From assembly GCA_023488905.1 (NCBI GenBank), contig JAMDCQ010000012.1, positions 1-64,000 of the forward strand: a DNA stretch of 64,000 bases, in the 5' to 3' direction. The notes under the pieces were generated by a model. The model was not told where the DNA came from. It did no database searches and worked only from the letters and a program-made list of their open reading frames with translations. This DNA comes from Candidatus Bathyarchaeota archaeon. Its GTDB lineage: Archaea > Thermoproteota > Bathyarchaeia > Bathyarchaeales > Bathycorpusculaceae. Numbering within the stretch: the first letter of the stretch is position 1; each line of letters starts with the position of its first letter. This document shows, in pieces, positions 17,059-25,524 of this stretch. A program made the position numbers and the translations under genes.

Positions 17059-18451
17059 ACCGAAACTAAACAAGAAAGCCGTTGAAATGGCAAAGCAAGA
17101 CCCCAAAGTACGGGCGAAAAACTTTAGCGAAGTCGCCTTGGGCTACACTGAAGCGGAAGCTCAAGAAGAAGCCAACCGTTGCCTGCAATGCCCAAACCCC
17201 CTATGCCGACAAGGCTGCCCCGTCGAAGTTCCGATTCCACAGTTCATCAAATGCATCAAAGAGAAGAAGTACGCTGAAGGCATCCAAGTTATCAAAACCA
17301 AAAACGCGTTACCCGCAGTTTGCGGTCGTGTGTGCCCACAGGAGTCACAGTGTCAAGCTAAATGCGTTATAGGCAGAATGGGTGAACCCGTAAGCATTGG
17401 GCGGCTTGAGCGGTTTTTGGCTGATTGGGAACGCGACAACGGTTACCAGCTGCCGCCAAAAGAAGCGTCAACGGGCAAAAAGGTAGCGGTTATCGGTGCT
17501 GGTCCAGCAGGCTTAACCGTTGCAGCCGACCTCGTCAAGCTCGGTCACGAAATCACCATGTTCGAAGCCCTACACATCGGCGGCGGAGTGCTCTCTTACG
17601 GTATCCCAGAATTCCGCTTACCCAAAGCCGTCGTAAACAACGAAGTTAACTACGTCCAAAAACTCGGCGTTGATCTGCGTTTAGGCAACTTGATCGGAAG
17701 AATTCACACGATTCCCGAATTGATGAAAGAAGGCGGTTACGATGCAGTGTTCATCGGTAGCGGTGCAGGTTTGCCGCAGTTCACTGATTGCCCCGGCGAG
17801 AACCTAGGCGGAATCTACAGCGCCAACGAATTCCTCATCCGCGTTAACCTCATGAAAGCCTTCCAGTTCCCAGAATACGACACACCAATCCGCATCGGCA
17901 AACACGTCGTGGTTATCGGCGGCGGCAACGTTGCGATGGACTGCGCAAGAAGCAGTATGCGATTGGGCTCTTCGGTTTGCTTGCTATATAGGCGTTCCCG
18001 TGACGAATTGCCTGCAAGGCATGAAGAAATCGAGAACGCGGAGGAAGAGGGGTTGGTCTGCAAGTTTTTGGCTGCTCCAGTAGAGTTTTATGGTGACAGC
18101 AAGGGCTGGGTTAAAGCTATGAAATGCATCGCTATGGAACTCACTGAGCCAGATGCAAGAGGAAGGCGTGGAGTCAAAGTGGTGCCTGGCAGCGAATTCG
18201 TCATGGATGTGGATACAGTTATCATAGCTATCGGGCAAACACCTAACCCAATCATACAGCGCACAACAGACGGTTTACAAAATGACCCAAGACACGGCAC
18301 CATCTGCGTCAATGAAGTCGGCAAAACCAGCCTCGACGGAGTCTACGCAGGCGGCGACGTCGCAACAGGTGCAGCAACAGTCATCAGCGCCATGGGCGCA
18401 GGCAAACGCGCAGCAAAAGCCATGCATGAATACCTCACCAACAAGAAATAA
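17039..18451 (+). CDS. NfnB/SudA-like glutamate synthase small-chain family flavoprotein
   Basis: A 470-residue protein with an N-terminal double [4Fe-4S] region (CLQCPNPLCRQGCP, then CGRVCPQESQCQAKC). It continues with FAD binding (AVIGAGPAGLTVA) and NAD(P) binding (VVIGGGNVAMDCAR, then RRSRDELPAR). It closes with GVYAGGDVATGAATVISAMGAG. It belongs to the group containing GltD, NfnB and SudA. The NfnA-like partner directly upstream points to an Nfn/sulfide-dehydrogenase role rather than glutamate synthesis. GTG 17039 is the start because GGAGG lies eight bases before it; longer frames from 17006 lack this. Confidence 0.93.
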   Translation: MAETKPKPKLNKKAVEMAKQDPKVRAKNFSEVALGYTEAEAQEEANRCLQCPNPLCRQGCPVEVPIPQFIKCIKEKKYAEGIQVIKTKNALPAVCGRVCPQESQCQAKCVIGRMGEPVSIGRLERFLADWERDNGYQLPPKEASTGKKVAVIGAGPAGLTVAADLVKLGHEITMFEALHIGGGVLSYGIPEFRLPKAVVNNEVNYVQKLGVDLRLGNLIGRIHTIPELMKEGGYDAVFIGSGAGLPQFTDCPGENLGGIYSANEFLIRVNLMKAFQFPEYDTPIRIGKHVVVIGGGNVAMDCARSSMRLGSSVCLLYRRSRDELPARHEEIENAEEEGLVCKFLAAPVEFYGDSKGWVKAMKCIAMELTEPDARGRRGVKVVPGSEFVMDVDTVIIAIGQTPNPIIQRTTDGLQNDPRHGTICVNEVGKTSLDGVYAGGDVATGAATVISAMGAGKRAAKAMHEYLTNKK

Positions 18452-18474
18452 GCCGCTAACTGCTGCTTTTTCTT

Positions 18475-18520
18475 TCTATAGCCCCCCTTATTTAAAGGCG
18501 CATACACTTCCGTATTCGTC
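18475..18520 (-). repeat. Intergenic repeat box, locus c (short form)
   Basis: CTATAGCCCCCCTTATTTAA continues into AAGGCGCATACACTTCCGTA. On the minus strand it reads as the CTTTAAATAAGGGG box preceded by a small ATAC/GTAT hairpin, like loci i and j. It lies between convergent genes. Confidence 0.6.
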
Positions 18521-18529
18521 TTTGTAGCA

Positions 18530-19525
18530 CTATTTTTTGAGGGCAACGTAAATGTCTGCTTCCACCATCTGTGAGGTGCTGTTGTAGAAGTGATGTGTGA
18601 AGTAAATGTTTCCAGTGTTATCCAGTGAAGGTTCCCCTGCAAATTGTGAAAGGATAAGTTGTGGCTCTGACCATAAAGCGTTAACTTTTAAAGAACGGTA
18701 AATTGCTGGTGTACCCATGTATGTTCTTGTAAACCATAACTCCTTTCCATCTTGAGTAATAAAGGGCCACCCTTCGTTTTCAGCGGTATTGACCGCAGCT
18801 ATGTTTTTGGGTTTCTGCCATTCGCCGCCAACTTTTTCTGTAACCCAAATATCATATTGTCCTTCTCCGCCTGCCCTCGGTGAATGGAAATAAATCTCTG
18901 ACCAGTCGGCGGTTATGTGCATCTCGCCAACTTGATATTCCTTGTTTATCTTGTCACCTGTGTATTGCCAATTTACCCATTTACCATCTTTAAACTCCGC
19001 TGCGAAAAGGTTAAGCCCTGAGAAACCTTCGCGTGCAGAAGCAAACCACATAACGTTTCCTTGTACGAATTCAGCGCCATCAAGAGCCAACTTGCCTGAA
19101 TCTTGCAGAATTACTCTTTCAGCGTTGAGCCAGATGCCGTCTTGCTTTTTTGAGACGTAGATGCCTGTCACGCCGTCAAGCAATTGTTTTTCAGGAGGGA
19201 TATTTGGGTCAGGCGTAAAGAAGAAATACAGTGTAGCTCCGTCGGGCATTATGAAGGCTGAATCTTCAGCGCCAGCCGTGTTTACTGCTGATGAGAGAGG
19301 TACTGGCTGGTTCCAATCATCAGAATGAAGTATGGGTGGGTGCAAATCTTCGTCTACTGAGACTTTGACTGCGTCAGGGTGCAAGGCGCTTTCTCTTGTT
19401 GGGGGTGTTTGATTGTTTTCGTGGGGGTTAGAGCTAAAGCCTGCAAGAACAATTAAGACAATCACAATTAAGATTATAGCAACCGCGATCTTGGCTGAAC
19501 CCTTAAGCACTGTCATTGTCAACAT
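18530..19525 (-). CDS. Membrane-anchored WD40-like (PD40/TolB-type) propeller protein
   Basis: One N-terminal transmembrane helix (about residues 10-29) is followed by an extracytoplasmic domain of about 290 residues. That domain has repeated blades of the PD40 type: SAFIMPDGATLYFFF, GNVMWFASAREGFSGLNLF, ITADWSEIYFHSPRAGGEGQYDIWV, GWPFITQDGKELWFTR and PSLDNTGNIYFTH. Such propellers bind surface ligands or act as sensor domains. The protein is probably exposed on the outside of the membrane. Two ATGs (19525 and 19516) are equally plausible starts. It has no operon partners and is flanked by repeat loci c and d. Confidence 0.82.
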   Translation of the reverse strand: MLTMTVLKGSAKIAVAIILIVIVLIVLAGFSSNPHENNQTPPTRESALHPDAVKVSVDEDLHPPILHSDDWNQPVPLSSAVNTAGAEDSAFIMPDGATLYFFFTPDPNIPPEKQLLDGVTGIYVSKKQDGIWLNAERVILQDSGKLALDGAEFVQGNVMWFASAREGFSGLNLFAAEFKDGKWVNWQYTGDKINKEYQVGEMHITADWSEIYFHSPRAGGEGQYDIWVTEKVGGEWQKPKNIAAVNTAENEGWPFITQDGKELWFTRTYMGTPAIYRSLKVNALWSEPQLILSQFAGEPSLDNTGNIYFTHHFYNSTSQMVEADIYVALKK

Positions 19526-19640
19526 TATTGGTTGATTGTGGCTTTTAATATCTTACGTATTTTGCTCTTTTTTAAAAACAGTGTACTTTTCTTCTTCTTT
19601 TCTGCGCCCTCTTCTTTATGGTGTATTAGCGCTAATTGAA

Positions 19641-19685
19641 AGTCGCTGTTGCTCTCTGGGGCCTCCCCTCCCTTATATAAAGAAC
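19641..19685 (-). repeat. Intergenic repeat box, locus d (right-end fragment)
   Basis: CGCTGTTGCTCTCTGGGGCC is followed by TCCCCTCCCTTATATAAAG. On the minus strand this equals the right end of the long form (box, GGGAGGGG, then AGAGCAACAG). The TTATATAAAG also lies about 35-45 bases before the GNAT remnant start and may have been its TATA box. Confidence 0.55.
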
Positions 19686-19715
19686 AAAACAGCTTAACTA
19701 ACCAAGTGACCTCGA

Positions 19716-20213
19716 ATGATAATACGTGAAACCACCGACGCCGACTTAAACGACATACTACTTGTTGAGCGGGCAGCTTTCAACAAGGATGCGGAAGAAC
19801 TTGACTCGCGACCTCTTAGTTGACCCGTCAGCTAAGCCTCTGCTGTCGTTGCTTGCTTTTATTGATGGGCAACCAGTAGGGCATATCCTTTTCAGCAAAG
19901 CCACCATCGTCGGCGCCCCCAACATCAAAGCCTCATTCCTCGCGCCCCTCGCGGTTATCCCCAAATTCCAAAAGCAAGAAGTCGGAGGTAGCCTCATCAA
20001 AAAAGGCCTAGAACTCCAAACCCAATAGCACACTACCCAAAATTCGGCTTCACATCTGCCTCAAAATTGGGTTTCGAACCCACATACCCCATCCCAGCAG
20101 AAGTCGCGGACGCATGGATGGTGCAGGCGCTTCGCACCGGAATAATTGGCAACGCGTCAGGCAGAGTGCTCGGCTGCGATACTATGAACCGTCAAGAAGC
20201 GTGGCGAGAATAA
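19716..20213 (+). pseudogene. GNAT-family N-acetyltransferase remnant
   Basis: Translation starts at ATG 19716 (MIIRETTDADLNDILLVERAAF). It shifts frame near 19801 to LLAFIDGQPVGHILFSKATI and the acetyl-CoA site region LAPLAVIPKFQKQEVGGSLI. A stop at 20026 follows, and the frame resumes as HYPKFGFTSASKLGF through GRVLGCDTMNRQEAW. The order matches archaeal GNAT acetyltransferases. The first lesion is a single extra base; at the second about a dozen residues are missing before YPKFGF. With at least two lesions the gene is not functional. Confidence 0.8.
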
Positions 20214-20220
20214 AGGGTTT

Positions 20221-20320
20221 GTTGCTTTTAGTAATACCCTATCCCCCTATTTGAAGGCGAAAATCAGTTGACCTATCCCCTATAGGTTTCTGCATAGAAA
20301 TCCTAATAGACGCCAAATAT
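20221..20320 (-). repeat. Composite intergenic repeat, locus e (diverged long form)
   Basis: On the minus strand it reads the palindrome block (ATATTTGGCGTCTATTAGG), TATGCAGAAACC, CCTATAGGGGATAGGTC, a degenerate box CTTCAAATAGGGGG and a final AAAAGCAACAA. The block order matches loci f, g and h. It lies immediately after the GNAT remnant and before the flavodoxin gene. Confidence 0.65.
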
Positions 20321-20382
20321 ACCCACAAATCTTGGGAGAATAATTTTAAAACAAACAGCCTCAGTAGGTACTGGTGGAAAGT

Positions 20383-20919
20383 ATGGAAACGCTCATAGTT
20401 TATGGCACTCGTTACGGGGCATCCGCAGGCACCGCCGAAGAAATCGCAGCAGTCCTCAGAGGCGAGGGCTTTGACGTTAAAGTTGTGAACGCTAAAGAAG
20501 AAAAAATCAAAGACATCAACCCTTACGAGCTCATCGTTGTGGGCAGCGGATTACAGATGGGCAAGTGGACGGGCGAAGCAGAAGATTTTCTCAAACGCTT
20601 CCAAAACGACTTTGCCCAGAAGAAGATGGCGTTGTTTGCTTCAACGATGAAGACGGTTTCTGAGCGGGAAGGCAAAACCGACGACGTAGAAGTCACCAGA
20701 AAATTCGCCTTAACCGACAAAGTCACCAAGTACAGTCTGCAGGCAATCGCGCTGGGCTTCTTTGGCGGAGTGATTGATTACAACAAGATGAATTTTCTGT
20801 TCCGCAAAACCTTGGGTTCAATCCGTCAGCAGTTGGAAAAGGACGGCTTCAAAGAAACTTCACCGGACGTCTACGACATCCGCGACATGGAAGAAATCCG
20901 AAGCTGGGCAAAAGACTAG
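20383..20919 (+). CDS. Flavodoxin-domain protein (HemG-like)
   Basis: A 178-residue flavodoxin fold. The FMN phosphate loop is YGTRYGASAGTAEEIA at the N-terminus, and the second flavin loop region is VVGSGLQMGKWTGEAEDFL. The ending FGGVIDYNKMNFLFR and the YDIRDMEEIRSWA tail are typical of Flavodoxin_5 proteins related to bacterial protoporphyrinogen oxidase HemG. In archaea the role is probably electron transfer from an unknown donor. ATG 20383 fits the family start better than the upstream GTG 20374. A TATA-like ATTTTAAAAC lies about 35-40 bases upstream. Not obviously part of an operon. Confidence 0.88.
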   Translation: METLIVYGTRYGASAGTAEEIAAVLRGEGFDVKVVNAKEEKIKDINPYELIVVGSGLQMGKWTGEAEDFLKRFQNDFAQKKMALFASTMKTVSEREGKTDDVEVTRKFALTDKVTKYSLQAIALGFFGGVIDYNKMNFLFRKTLGSIRQQLEKDGFKETSPDVYDIRDMEEIRSWAKD

Positions 20920-20947
20920 CCCAAAAAGCAAAGTCAACCTAAGCGCG

Positions 20948-21055
20948 GTGGTCGTTTACAAAGCCAAAGAGCACCTTGCGGTGTTCTGTAAGCCGCAGGA
21001 CTGGACAAGCCCAGACACCATCAACCCCATAGTCGATTATGCAAAGATGGCTTGA
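20948..21055 (+). other. Short open segment, possible gene remnant
   Basis: A frame opened by GTG reads VVYKAKEHLAVFCKPQDW and ends at TGA 21055. The frame is open upstream into the end of the flavodoxin gene. Its composition looks like the tail of a real protein, but it has no SD and I do not recognise it. It may be a fragment left by a deletion. Confidence 0.25.
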
Positions 21056-21128
21056 AAAACTGCTTCTTTTTGCAGGCTAGCTTTTTATTTGATCATCTAA
21101 ATTATGCCGAGAGAAAGGAGAAAAGAAA

Positions 21129-21692
21129 ATGAACAAGATACTAAAGATAATTCTGATGGTTTTCGCTGTGTTCTTTATTGCAGTTTTTGCAGCTTTCAGC
21201 TTAGTAATCTATGACGTTGCAGGCAGCTTAGCAACCGACACTCAATCGCTCCCCAACGGCGCCGCAATCGGCAAAGCACTGATCGTGTATTCCCCAGGTT
21301 TAACTGGAGGCGCTAAGGATGTCGCCACAAAAATCGGCTACAACCTGCAAGATTCAGGCTACGACGTTACTTTAGCAGGCGTCAAAAGCTCAACCGCAAC
21401 AGACATCGCAAACTATGACCTTGTGGTGGTGGGTGGCCCAATCTATGCAGGCAAACCCGCAAGCACAATCCAAGCCTACCTAAACAGCCTAACTCAACCC
21501 GCAGGCGTAGAAGTTAGCGTATTTGGCTATGGTAGCGTGCAAATCGACAACACTGACCAAACCGCAGTCATGGATGATGTAGCGAACCTCTCAGACGACA
21601 GCAACTTGATTTTAACAGCCGTTGCAAAGATAACCAACAGTGACGACGTAGACGCTAAATGCCAGCAATTCGTAACTAATCTGCTTAAATAA
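21129..21692 (+). CDS. Membrane-anchored flavodoxin-like protein
   Basis: An N-terminal hydrophobic helix (residues 4-30) is followed by a flavodoxin-like domain. That domain has KALIVYSPGLTGGAKDVATKI as the phosphate-binding region, YDLVVVGGPIYAGKPASTI as the second loop, and a final strand/helix. The helix has a basic amino end and suits either an anchor or an uncleaved signal, so the domain may lie outside the membrane. AAAGGAGAAAAG before the ATG is a good SD. It ends three bases from the convergent signal peptidase gene. The flavodoxin at 20383 is a likely distant paralogue. Confidence 0.82.
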   Translation: MNKILKIILMVFAVFFIAVFAAFSLVIYDVAGSLATDTQSLPNGAAIGKALIVYSPGLTGGAKDVATKIGYNLQDSGYDVTLAGVKSSTATDIANYDLVVVGGPIYAGKPASTIQAYLNSLTQPAGVEVSVFGYGSVQIDNTDQTAVMDDVANLSDDSNLILTAVAKITNSDDVDAKCQQFVTNLLK

Positions 21693-21694
21693 AA

Positions 21695-22384
21695 TTAGAC
21701 TTCAAAATTTTCCTTTTTTGTCTCTGCTACAGCAGGTTGTGGTGGCTGCCTAGTTTTACTCCTGATTGCAGGTATAACGAACTCCACTATCAAAAGTATG
21801 ATTATCAATGCAATCACAATCGGCAAACCCACAGGGTTGTTCCTTAAGAACAGGGTTATATGCCCGAACCATGGGATTCGCATCACGACTTTGCCGATAA
21901 CTAGGTCTTCAGGTACGCCTTGACCGCTGTTCCACAGTGTGTGAGAATCGTATTCTTGCGGCGACACAGCGCTTGGCCATGGTTCGCCGTTGCCGTCGCC
22001 TTTGGTTTGGAAGTAGAGGGTGCCGTTGATTTCGTATTTTGAAACCACTCGGTGCACGATGGGGGTGGCGGTGGGGTTGTTGGGGTTTAGGTAAACGATG
22101 ACGTCGCTGTTGGGGTATTCTGCGTTTAGGGTATCGGGGTCTACGCCTTGGATGATTATGATGTCGCCGACGTGGAGGGTTTGGGCAAAGGTGTGGCTCC
22201 AACCGTCACATAAGCCGTCGTAGGGCACACACATGCTACCGCTTTCCACAACGCGAACGGGAACATCCGTGTTGAGTACAAACCGCAACCCGAAAAAGAA
22301 GCCTAAAACCACAATTACAATTATTGCGATGGCAAGTATGGATTTGAAGTTCTCGTTGCGGGTTATTTTTGATATAATGCTCAA
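21695..22384 (-). CDS. Signal peptidase I, archaeal Sec11 type
   Basis: The protein (229 residues) has transmembrane helices at about 15-35 and 185-205. Catalytic motifs of the archaeal/eukaryotic S26B class are present: Ser50 in VVESGSM, His111 in PIVHRVV in place of the bacterial lysine, and Asp130 in TKGDGN. The enzyme removes Sec signal peptides on the outer face of the membrane. Several secreted proteins are encoded in this window. The second, C-terminal membrane helix followed by a basic tail is common in archaeal versions. It stands alone in a convergent arrangement. Confidence 0.9.
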   Translation of the reverse strand: MSIISKITRNENFKSILAIAIIVIVVLGFFFGLRFVLNTDVPVRVVESGSMCVPYDGLCDGWSHTFAQTLHVGDIIIIQGVDPDTLNAEYPNSDVIVYLNPNNPTATPIVHRVVSKYEINGTLYFQTKGDGNGEPWPSAVSPQEYDSHTLWNSGQGVPEDLVIGKVVMRIPWFGHITLFLRNNPVGLPIVIALIIILLIVEFVIPAIRSKTRQPPQPAVAETKKENFEV

Positions 22385-22447
22385 TGTGGCGCCTTCAATT
22401 GGCTTCTATAGGAACACTATTTGCCCTAATAAATAACATTCTTTTTT

Positions 22448-23797
22448 TTATCGGCGGAGCAGACGAAAAATGCAATGGATTACAGTTTGCCTGTTAAGGT
22501 AAACGAAAGGAGCCACTAAGCCCACAACCGCCAAAGCCAACCCGAGAAAATGCAGATTAACCAAAATGCTGGTTTCAACTGCGGGTGTGTTTAGGTAGAA
22601 TCCGTAGTAGGTAACAGAGCCCACGCCAAACGAAACAAACCCGTACCATGCATTCAAAAAGAGCGTGCTCTCAACCAGCGAAGCGAAAATCAAAATCAGT
22701 CCAGCCAAAACCAAGGCAGGTTTTGCCCAGTCGATTTTCTTCTTGGTCTCCATTGAACCAATCAGATTGCCGCCTTTGTCGGCTATCGACGCCGCAGCTA
22801 AGCAGAGGAAGGGCAACGCGAAATAGTTGTATTTTACGGCGCTGACGTAGGGCACCGTCAAATGGAAACCCAAGACCAGCAGCATGTCCAACGCCATAAT
22901 CGCCGCAACAGTTCCGAGGCAAACAAGGTCTAAATGTAAAAACCGCCCCAGCTGTTTGCGATAGGCAACTGCCAGCGCTAAAGAAAAGAAAACCGCCGCG
23001 AACAGGAACCACCCAGCGCTTTTAATAAAGATAATCGGCAGAAACTCGGGCACGGGGTTAGCGACAAGTTCGGGGTGGGTGAAGTCGCTGCTGAGGTAGA
23101 CGCCGAAAAAGTGCTGGTTCGCAAACCCGCCAAACCACACTGCCTGCAGAATCAGCGTGGGCAAAATAAAAAACAGCGCCTTCTTTCGGCTTAACTTGAA
23201 AGCGCCGTTTTTTCGGTTCAAGACAATGAGGAGCAGCAGGGGGATGAGGGTGAACACGGCAAAGAGCTTGGTCAAAAACGCCAACGCAAACACCACGCCA
23301 GCCCCCAACACCAACTTGTCCGAGTTGCGTTTAACCGCCAAGACCGCCACGGTAAGAAACAGCAGACTCAAGAAGAGGTATTGGTTGTCGATTAAGAAAA
23401 TCCTCGACATGTAAACGTGCCATGGGGCAAAACCGAAAAGCGCCGCTGCCGCCAACCCTGTTTTTTTGCCGTACAGCACCGTGCCCAAAGCGTAAACTGC
23501 CGCAACGCAGCCGAGCCCAAACGCAGTCGCTAAACCCACACCGTTTAGGTAGTTTAATCCAAATGTTGCAAAAGTAGCGGCGGAGGTGTAGAAGCCAAGC
23601 GGCGGCTGATTAATCATTAGTCCCGTTGTGACAATGGGGTATCCGTGGGTGAGGATGCTTGCGGCTGCTTCGTATTCGAGTTGGGCGTCCCAGTTGGTGT
23701 AGGTGCCCATAGGGGCGGCGATGAGGAAGCAGCCGACTAAGACAACGATGATTTGGCTATGTTCGCGAAGAAACGCTTGAGCTCTTTTCCCTTCCAC
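22448..23797 (-). CDS. GT39/ArnT-like membrane glycosyltransferase
   Basis: A 449-residue polytopic protein with about ten membrane segments. The first extracytoplasmic loop carries an acidic motif, NWDAQLEYEAAASIL, equivalent to the DE-type catalytic motif of dolichyl-phosphate-mannose-type GT-C enzymes. It is followed by QPPLGFY, where the GT39 group usually has KPPL. The helix AAALFGFAPWHVYMSR is also typical. Such enzymes transfer sugars from polyprenyl-phosphate donors to surface proteins or lipids. It is a single gene; repeat locus f lies about 70 bases upstream and may supply its TATA box. Confidence 0.83.
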   Translation of the reverse strand: MEGKRAQAFLREHSQIIVVLVGCFLIAAPMGTYTNWDAQLEYEAAASILTHGYPIVTTGLMINQPPLGFYTSAATFATFGLNYLNGVGLATAFGLGCVAAVYALGTVLYGKKTGLAAAALFGFAPWHVYMSRIFLIDNQYLFLSLLFLTVAVLAVKRNSDKLVLGAGVVFALAFLTKLFAVFTLIPLLLLIVLNRKNGAFKLSRKKALFFILPTLILQAVWFGGFANQHFFGVYLSSDFTHPELVANPVPEFLPIIFIKSAGWFLFAAVFFSLALAVAYRKQLGRFLHLDLVCLGTVAAIMALDMLLVLGFHLTVPYVSAVKYNYFALPFLCLAAASIADKGGNLIGSMETKKKIDWAKPALVLAGLILIFASLVESTLFLNAWYGFVSFGVGSVTYYGFYLNTPAVETSILVNLHFLGLALAVVGLVAPFVYLNRQTVIHCIFRLLRR

Positions 23798-23865
23798 GTC
23801 TGCTTCCCAGCAGTAGCATCAGCCGTTGAGCAATAAAATATTATCCCAAAGCTCAGTAACCGCAC

Positions 23866-23967
23866 TTTTGCTCTGCCACTACCTCCCTCCCCTTATTTAA
23901 AGGCGAAATCCTGTGGACCTACCCCTATAGGTTCCCTGCATACATTGGATATTAGGATCCAAATATG
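23866..23967 (-). repeat. Composite intergenic repeat, locus f (long form)
   Basis: On the minus strand it reads ATATTTGGATCCTAATAT, TATGCAGGGAACC, CCTATAGGGGTAGGTCC, then CGCCTTTAAATAAGGGG, AGGGAGG and a final GGCAGAGCAAAAG. It is one of the clearest copies, about 100 bases long. It lies between the GT39-like gene and tRNA-Val. Confidence 0.72.
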
Positions 23968-24060
23968 GTCCAAGCAAACATAACAAGCAATTAGTAACGG
24001 CAACAGAAAAACAAAATTCTAATATTAACCCTTGCAATCTCTATGAGTTCAGCATCCTGT

Positions 24061-24138
24061 GGGCCGGTCGTCTAGCTTGGTTAGGACGTTGGCTTTACGA
24101 GCCAAAGGTCGCCGGTTCAAGTCCGGCTCGGCCCACCA
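24061..24138 (+). tRNA. tRNA-Val (anticodon TAC)
   Basis: The cloverleaf folds cleanly. The acceptor stem is GGGCCGG with TCGGCCC. The D arm is GTC..GAC. The anticodon arm is TTGGC-TTTACGA-GCCAA with anticodon TAC. The T arm is GCCGG-TTCAAGT-CCGGC. The discriminator is A and CCA is encoded in the DNA. No intron is present. An AT-rich TCTAATATTAAC about 35-40 bases upstream is a candidate TATA region. Confidence 0.96.
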
Positions 24139-24263
24139 TTTAGTTCTGAAAAAAACAATTACGCGGAACTTGACCCTGCTTAATTAAAAGCGAGTTAACG
24201 CCTGCTTGGTGAGCGATTATTTTAAAAACCCTTCTCTACAATTATATTATTGGAGAAACAAAC

Positions 24264-24623
24264 ATGGATATTGTAGGGCTACTAATACAGATAGTCGTTG
24301 CCATCATCTTCGTTGCACCCATACTGTGGATCGTGGGCAGGTCTTTAGCGGGCAAAGATAAAGCAAAGTTCACTGACGCCATCTGGATAGTCGTTTTGGG
24401 CATCGTCATTGGCACAGTCCTCGGCTGGTTCATCGGCGGCATAATCTCGTCGATAATCATGTTCTTCGTCTGGTTGGGACTCATCAAGCACTTCTTTGAT
24501 TGCGGCTGGCTCAAAGCCTTCGCGATTGCGGTAGTAGCGGTCATCATCTTCATGGTTATCGCTTTCGTTTTGGCGCTGATCGGGATAGGCATCGGCTTAG
24601 GCTTAGGCGTACTGAGCTTCTAA
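24264..24623 (+). CDS. Small polytopic membrane protein
   Basis: A 119-residue protein with four hydrophobic segments (about 5-25, 40-60, 60-80 and 85-115) and a short charged loop, GRSLAGKDKAKFTDA. The glycine-rich end IGIGIGLGLGVL resembles the small membrane protein at 4524 only in composition. TTGGAGAAACAAAC before the ATG is a good SD, and TATA-like ATTATTTTAAAAAC lies 40-50 bases upstream. Function unknown; it probably forms its own transcription unit, ending in a T-rich stretch at about 24640-24656. Confidence 0.75.
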   Translation: MDIVGLLIQIVVAIIFVAPILWIVGRSLAGKDKAKFTDAIWIVVLGIVIGTVLGWFIGGIISSIIMFFVWLGLIKHFFDCGWLKAFAIAVVAVIIFMVIAFVLALIGIGIGLGLGVLSF

Positions 24624-24748
24624 GTCCAGTACACACCCTTTTTCTCTTCTTTTTTGGTGGTTCCAGTTTTTGGACGGCTTGTTCGCATGCTTGGTGCTAA
24701 ATTCAGCTTCGCCCATCATAGGTTCAACCTTAAACGTGAGGAAAAAGA

Positions 24749-25180
24749 ATGCAAAAAACAAACCTACTCGCCCTATCCGTATTGGCCGCCGTCCTGTTGA
24801 GTAGTGCCCTTTTCTCGTTGGCATCTGCACAGGAAGAAGGCAACATCGAACCAGCAGCACCCGACACCTCTGCAGTTGACGCCGACGCCGCAGCCAAAGC
24901 CGCCGACTGCCAAATGGCCCCAAGCGATGGCAACACAACCGAACCCGACGCACCAGTAGGATACGGTGACGATATACTCTACACCATCCAAGGTGACGAA
25001 AAAGACGCCCTTACGGCTCCCGGCGCTGAAGACGCAAACCTAATCTCCACACAAGCCACCCCTGACTACACCTTACCCATAGCTGCAATCGGCATCGCCA
25101 TACCAATCATCGTAGGCGCGGCACTCGGCTTAATCGTCTACCACCGCAAACAAGCAGTCAAAACCCAAATCGCCGCTTGA
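24749..25180 (+). CDS. Secreted protein with C-terminal membrane anchor
   Basis: A signal peptide (cleavage near residue 27, after LASAQ) leads into an acidic, alanine-rich, low-complexity region with few hydrophobic residues. A C-terminal transmembrane helix (about 108-132) and a short basic tail follow. It looks like a short surface stalk or anchor rather than an enzyme. It has no recognised domain. GTGAGG lies about ten bases before the ATG. Function unknown. Confidence 0.7.
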   Translation: MQKTNLLALSVLAAVLLSSALFSLASAQEEGNIEPAAPDTSAVDADAAAKAADCQMAPSDGNTTEPDAPVGYGDDILYTIQGDEKDALTAPGAEDANLISTQATPDYTLPIAAIGIAIPIIVGAALGLIVYHRKQAVKTQIAA

Positions 25181-25184
25181 TTCT

Positions 25185-25206
25185 TCCCCTCTCTTTCTTT
25201 TTTCTG
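25185..25206 (+). terminator. T-rich putative terminator
   Basis: CCCCTCTCTTTCTTTTTTCT directly follows the stop of the anchored surface protein. Oligo-T tracts of this kind end transcripts in archaea. Confidence 0.4.
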
Positions 25207-25298
25207 TTGCTGGTGAGGTACAGTCACATATTCTTAAGAGCCATCTACTCGCATGGAATAGTACCTATGCAGCCAAGCGTCCAGTTGGAGGTGACTTG

Positions 25299-25466
25299 AT
25301 GCCAAAAAATGACCAAAAAACCTAAAACGCACCGCCCCACGCGTAGCCGTCCCTAAACCCGAAATAACGAAGGATAAAAAATTCAAGTGCCCAATCGACC
25401 AAGAAGTCTACGACTCAAAAGCCGACTTTGAAGCGCACTGTAAAAGAGGAACACGACGTGCTCTAA
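25299..25466 (+). pseudogene. Small zinc-finger-like gene with two frameshifts
   Basis: TTGGAGGTGACTTG gives a strong SD before ATG 25299 (MPKNDQK). The frame then shifts within a poly-A run near 25315 to TAPRVAVPKPEITKDKKF, followed by KCPIDQEVYDSKADFEAHC. It shifts again at TAAAAGAGG (25441) to read EEHDVL and stop. The last part resembles a C2H2-type finger (C, H, C and H spacing) common in archaeal small proteins. Both lesions fall in A runs, so base-call error cannot be excluded. Confidence 0.5.
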
Positions 25467-25524
25467 ACCGCAAGCTACCCTTTTCTCTGGCTGAGGCTGG
25501 AAGCGGCAGTTTGCAGTTCTCTGT

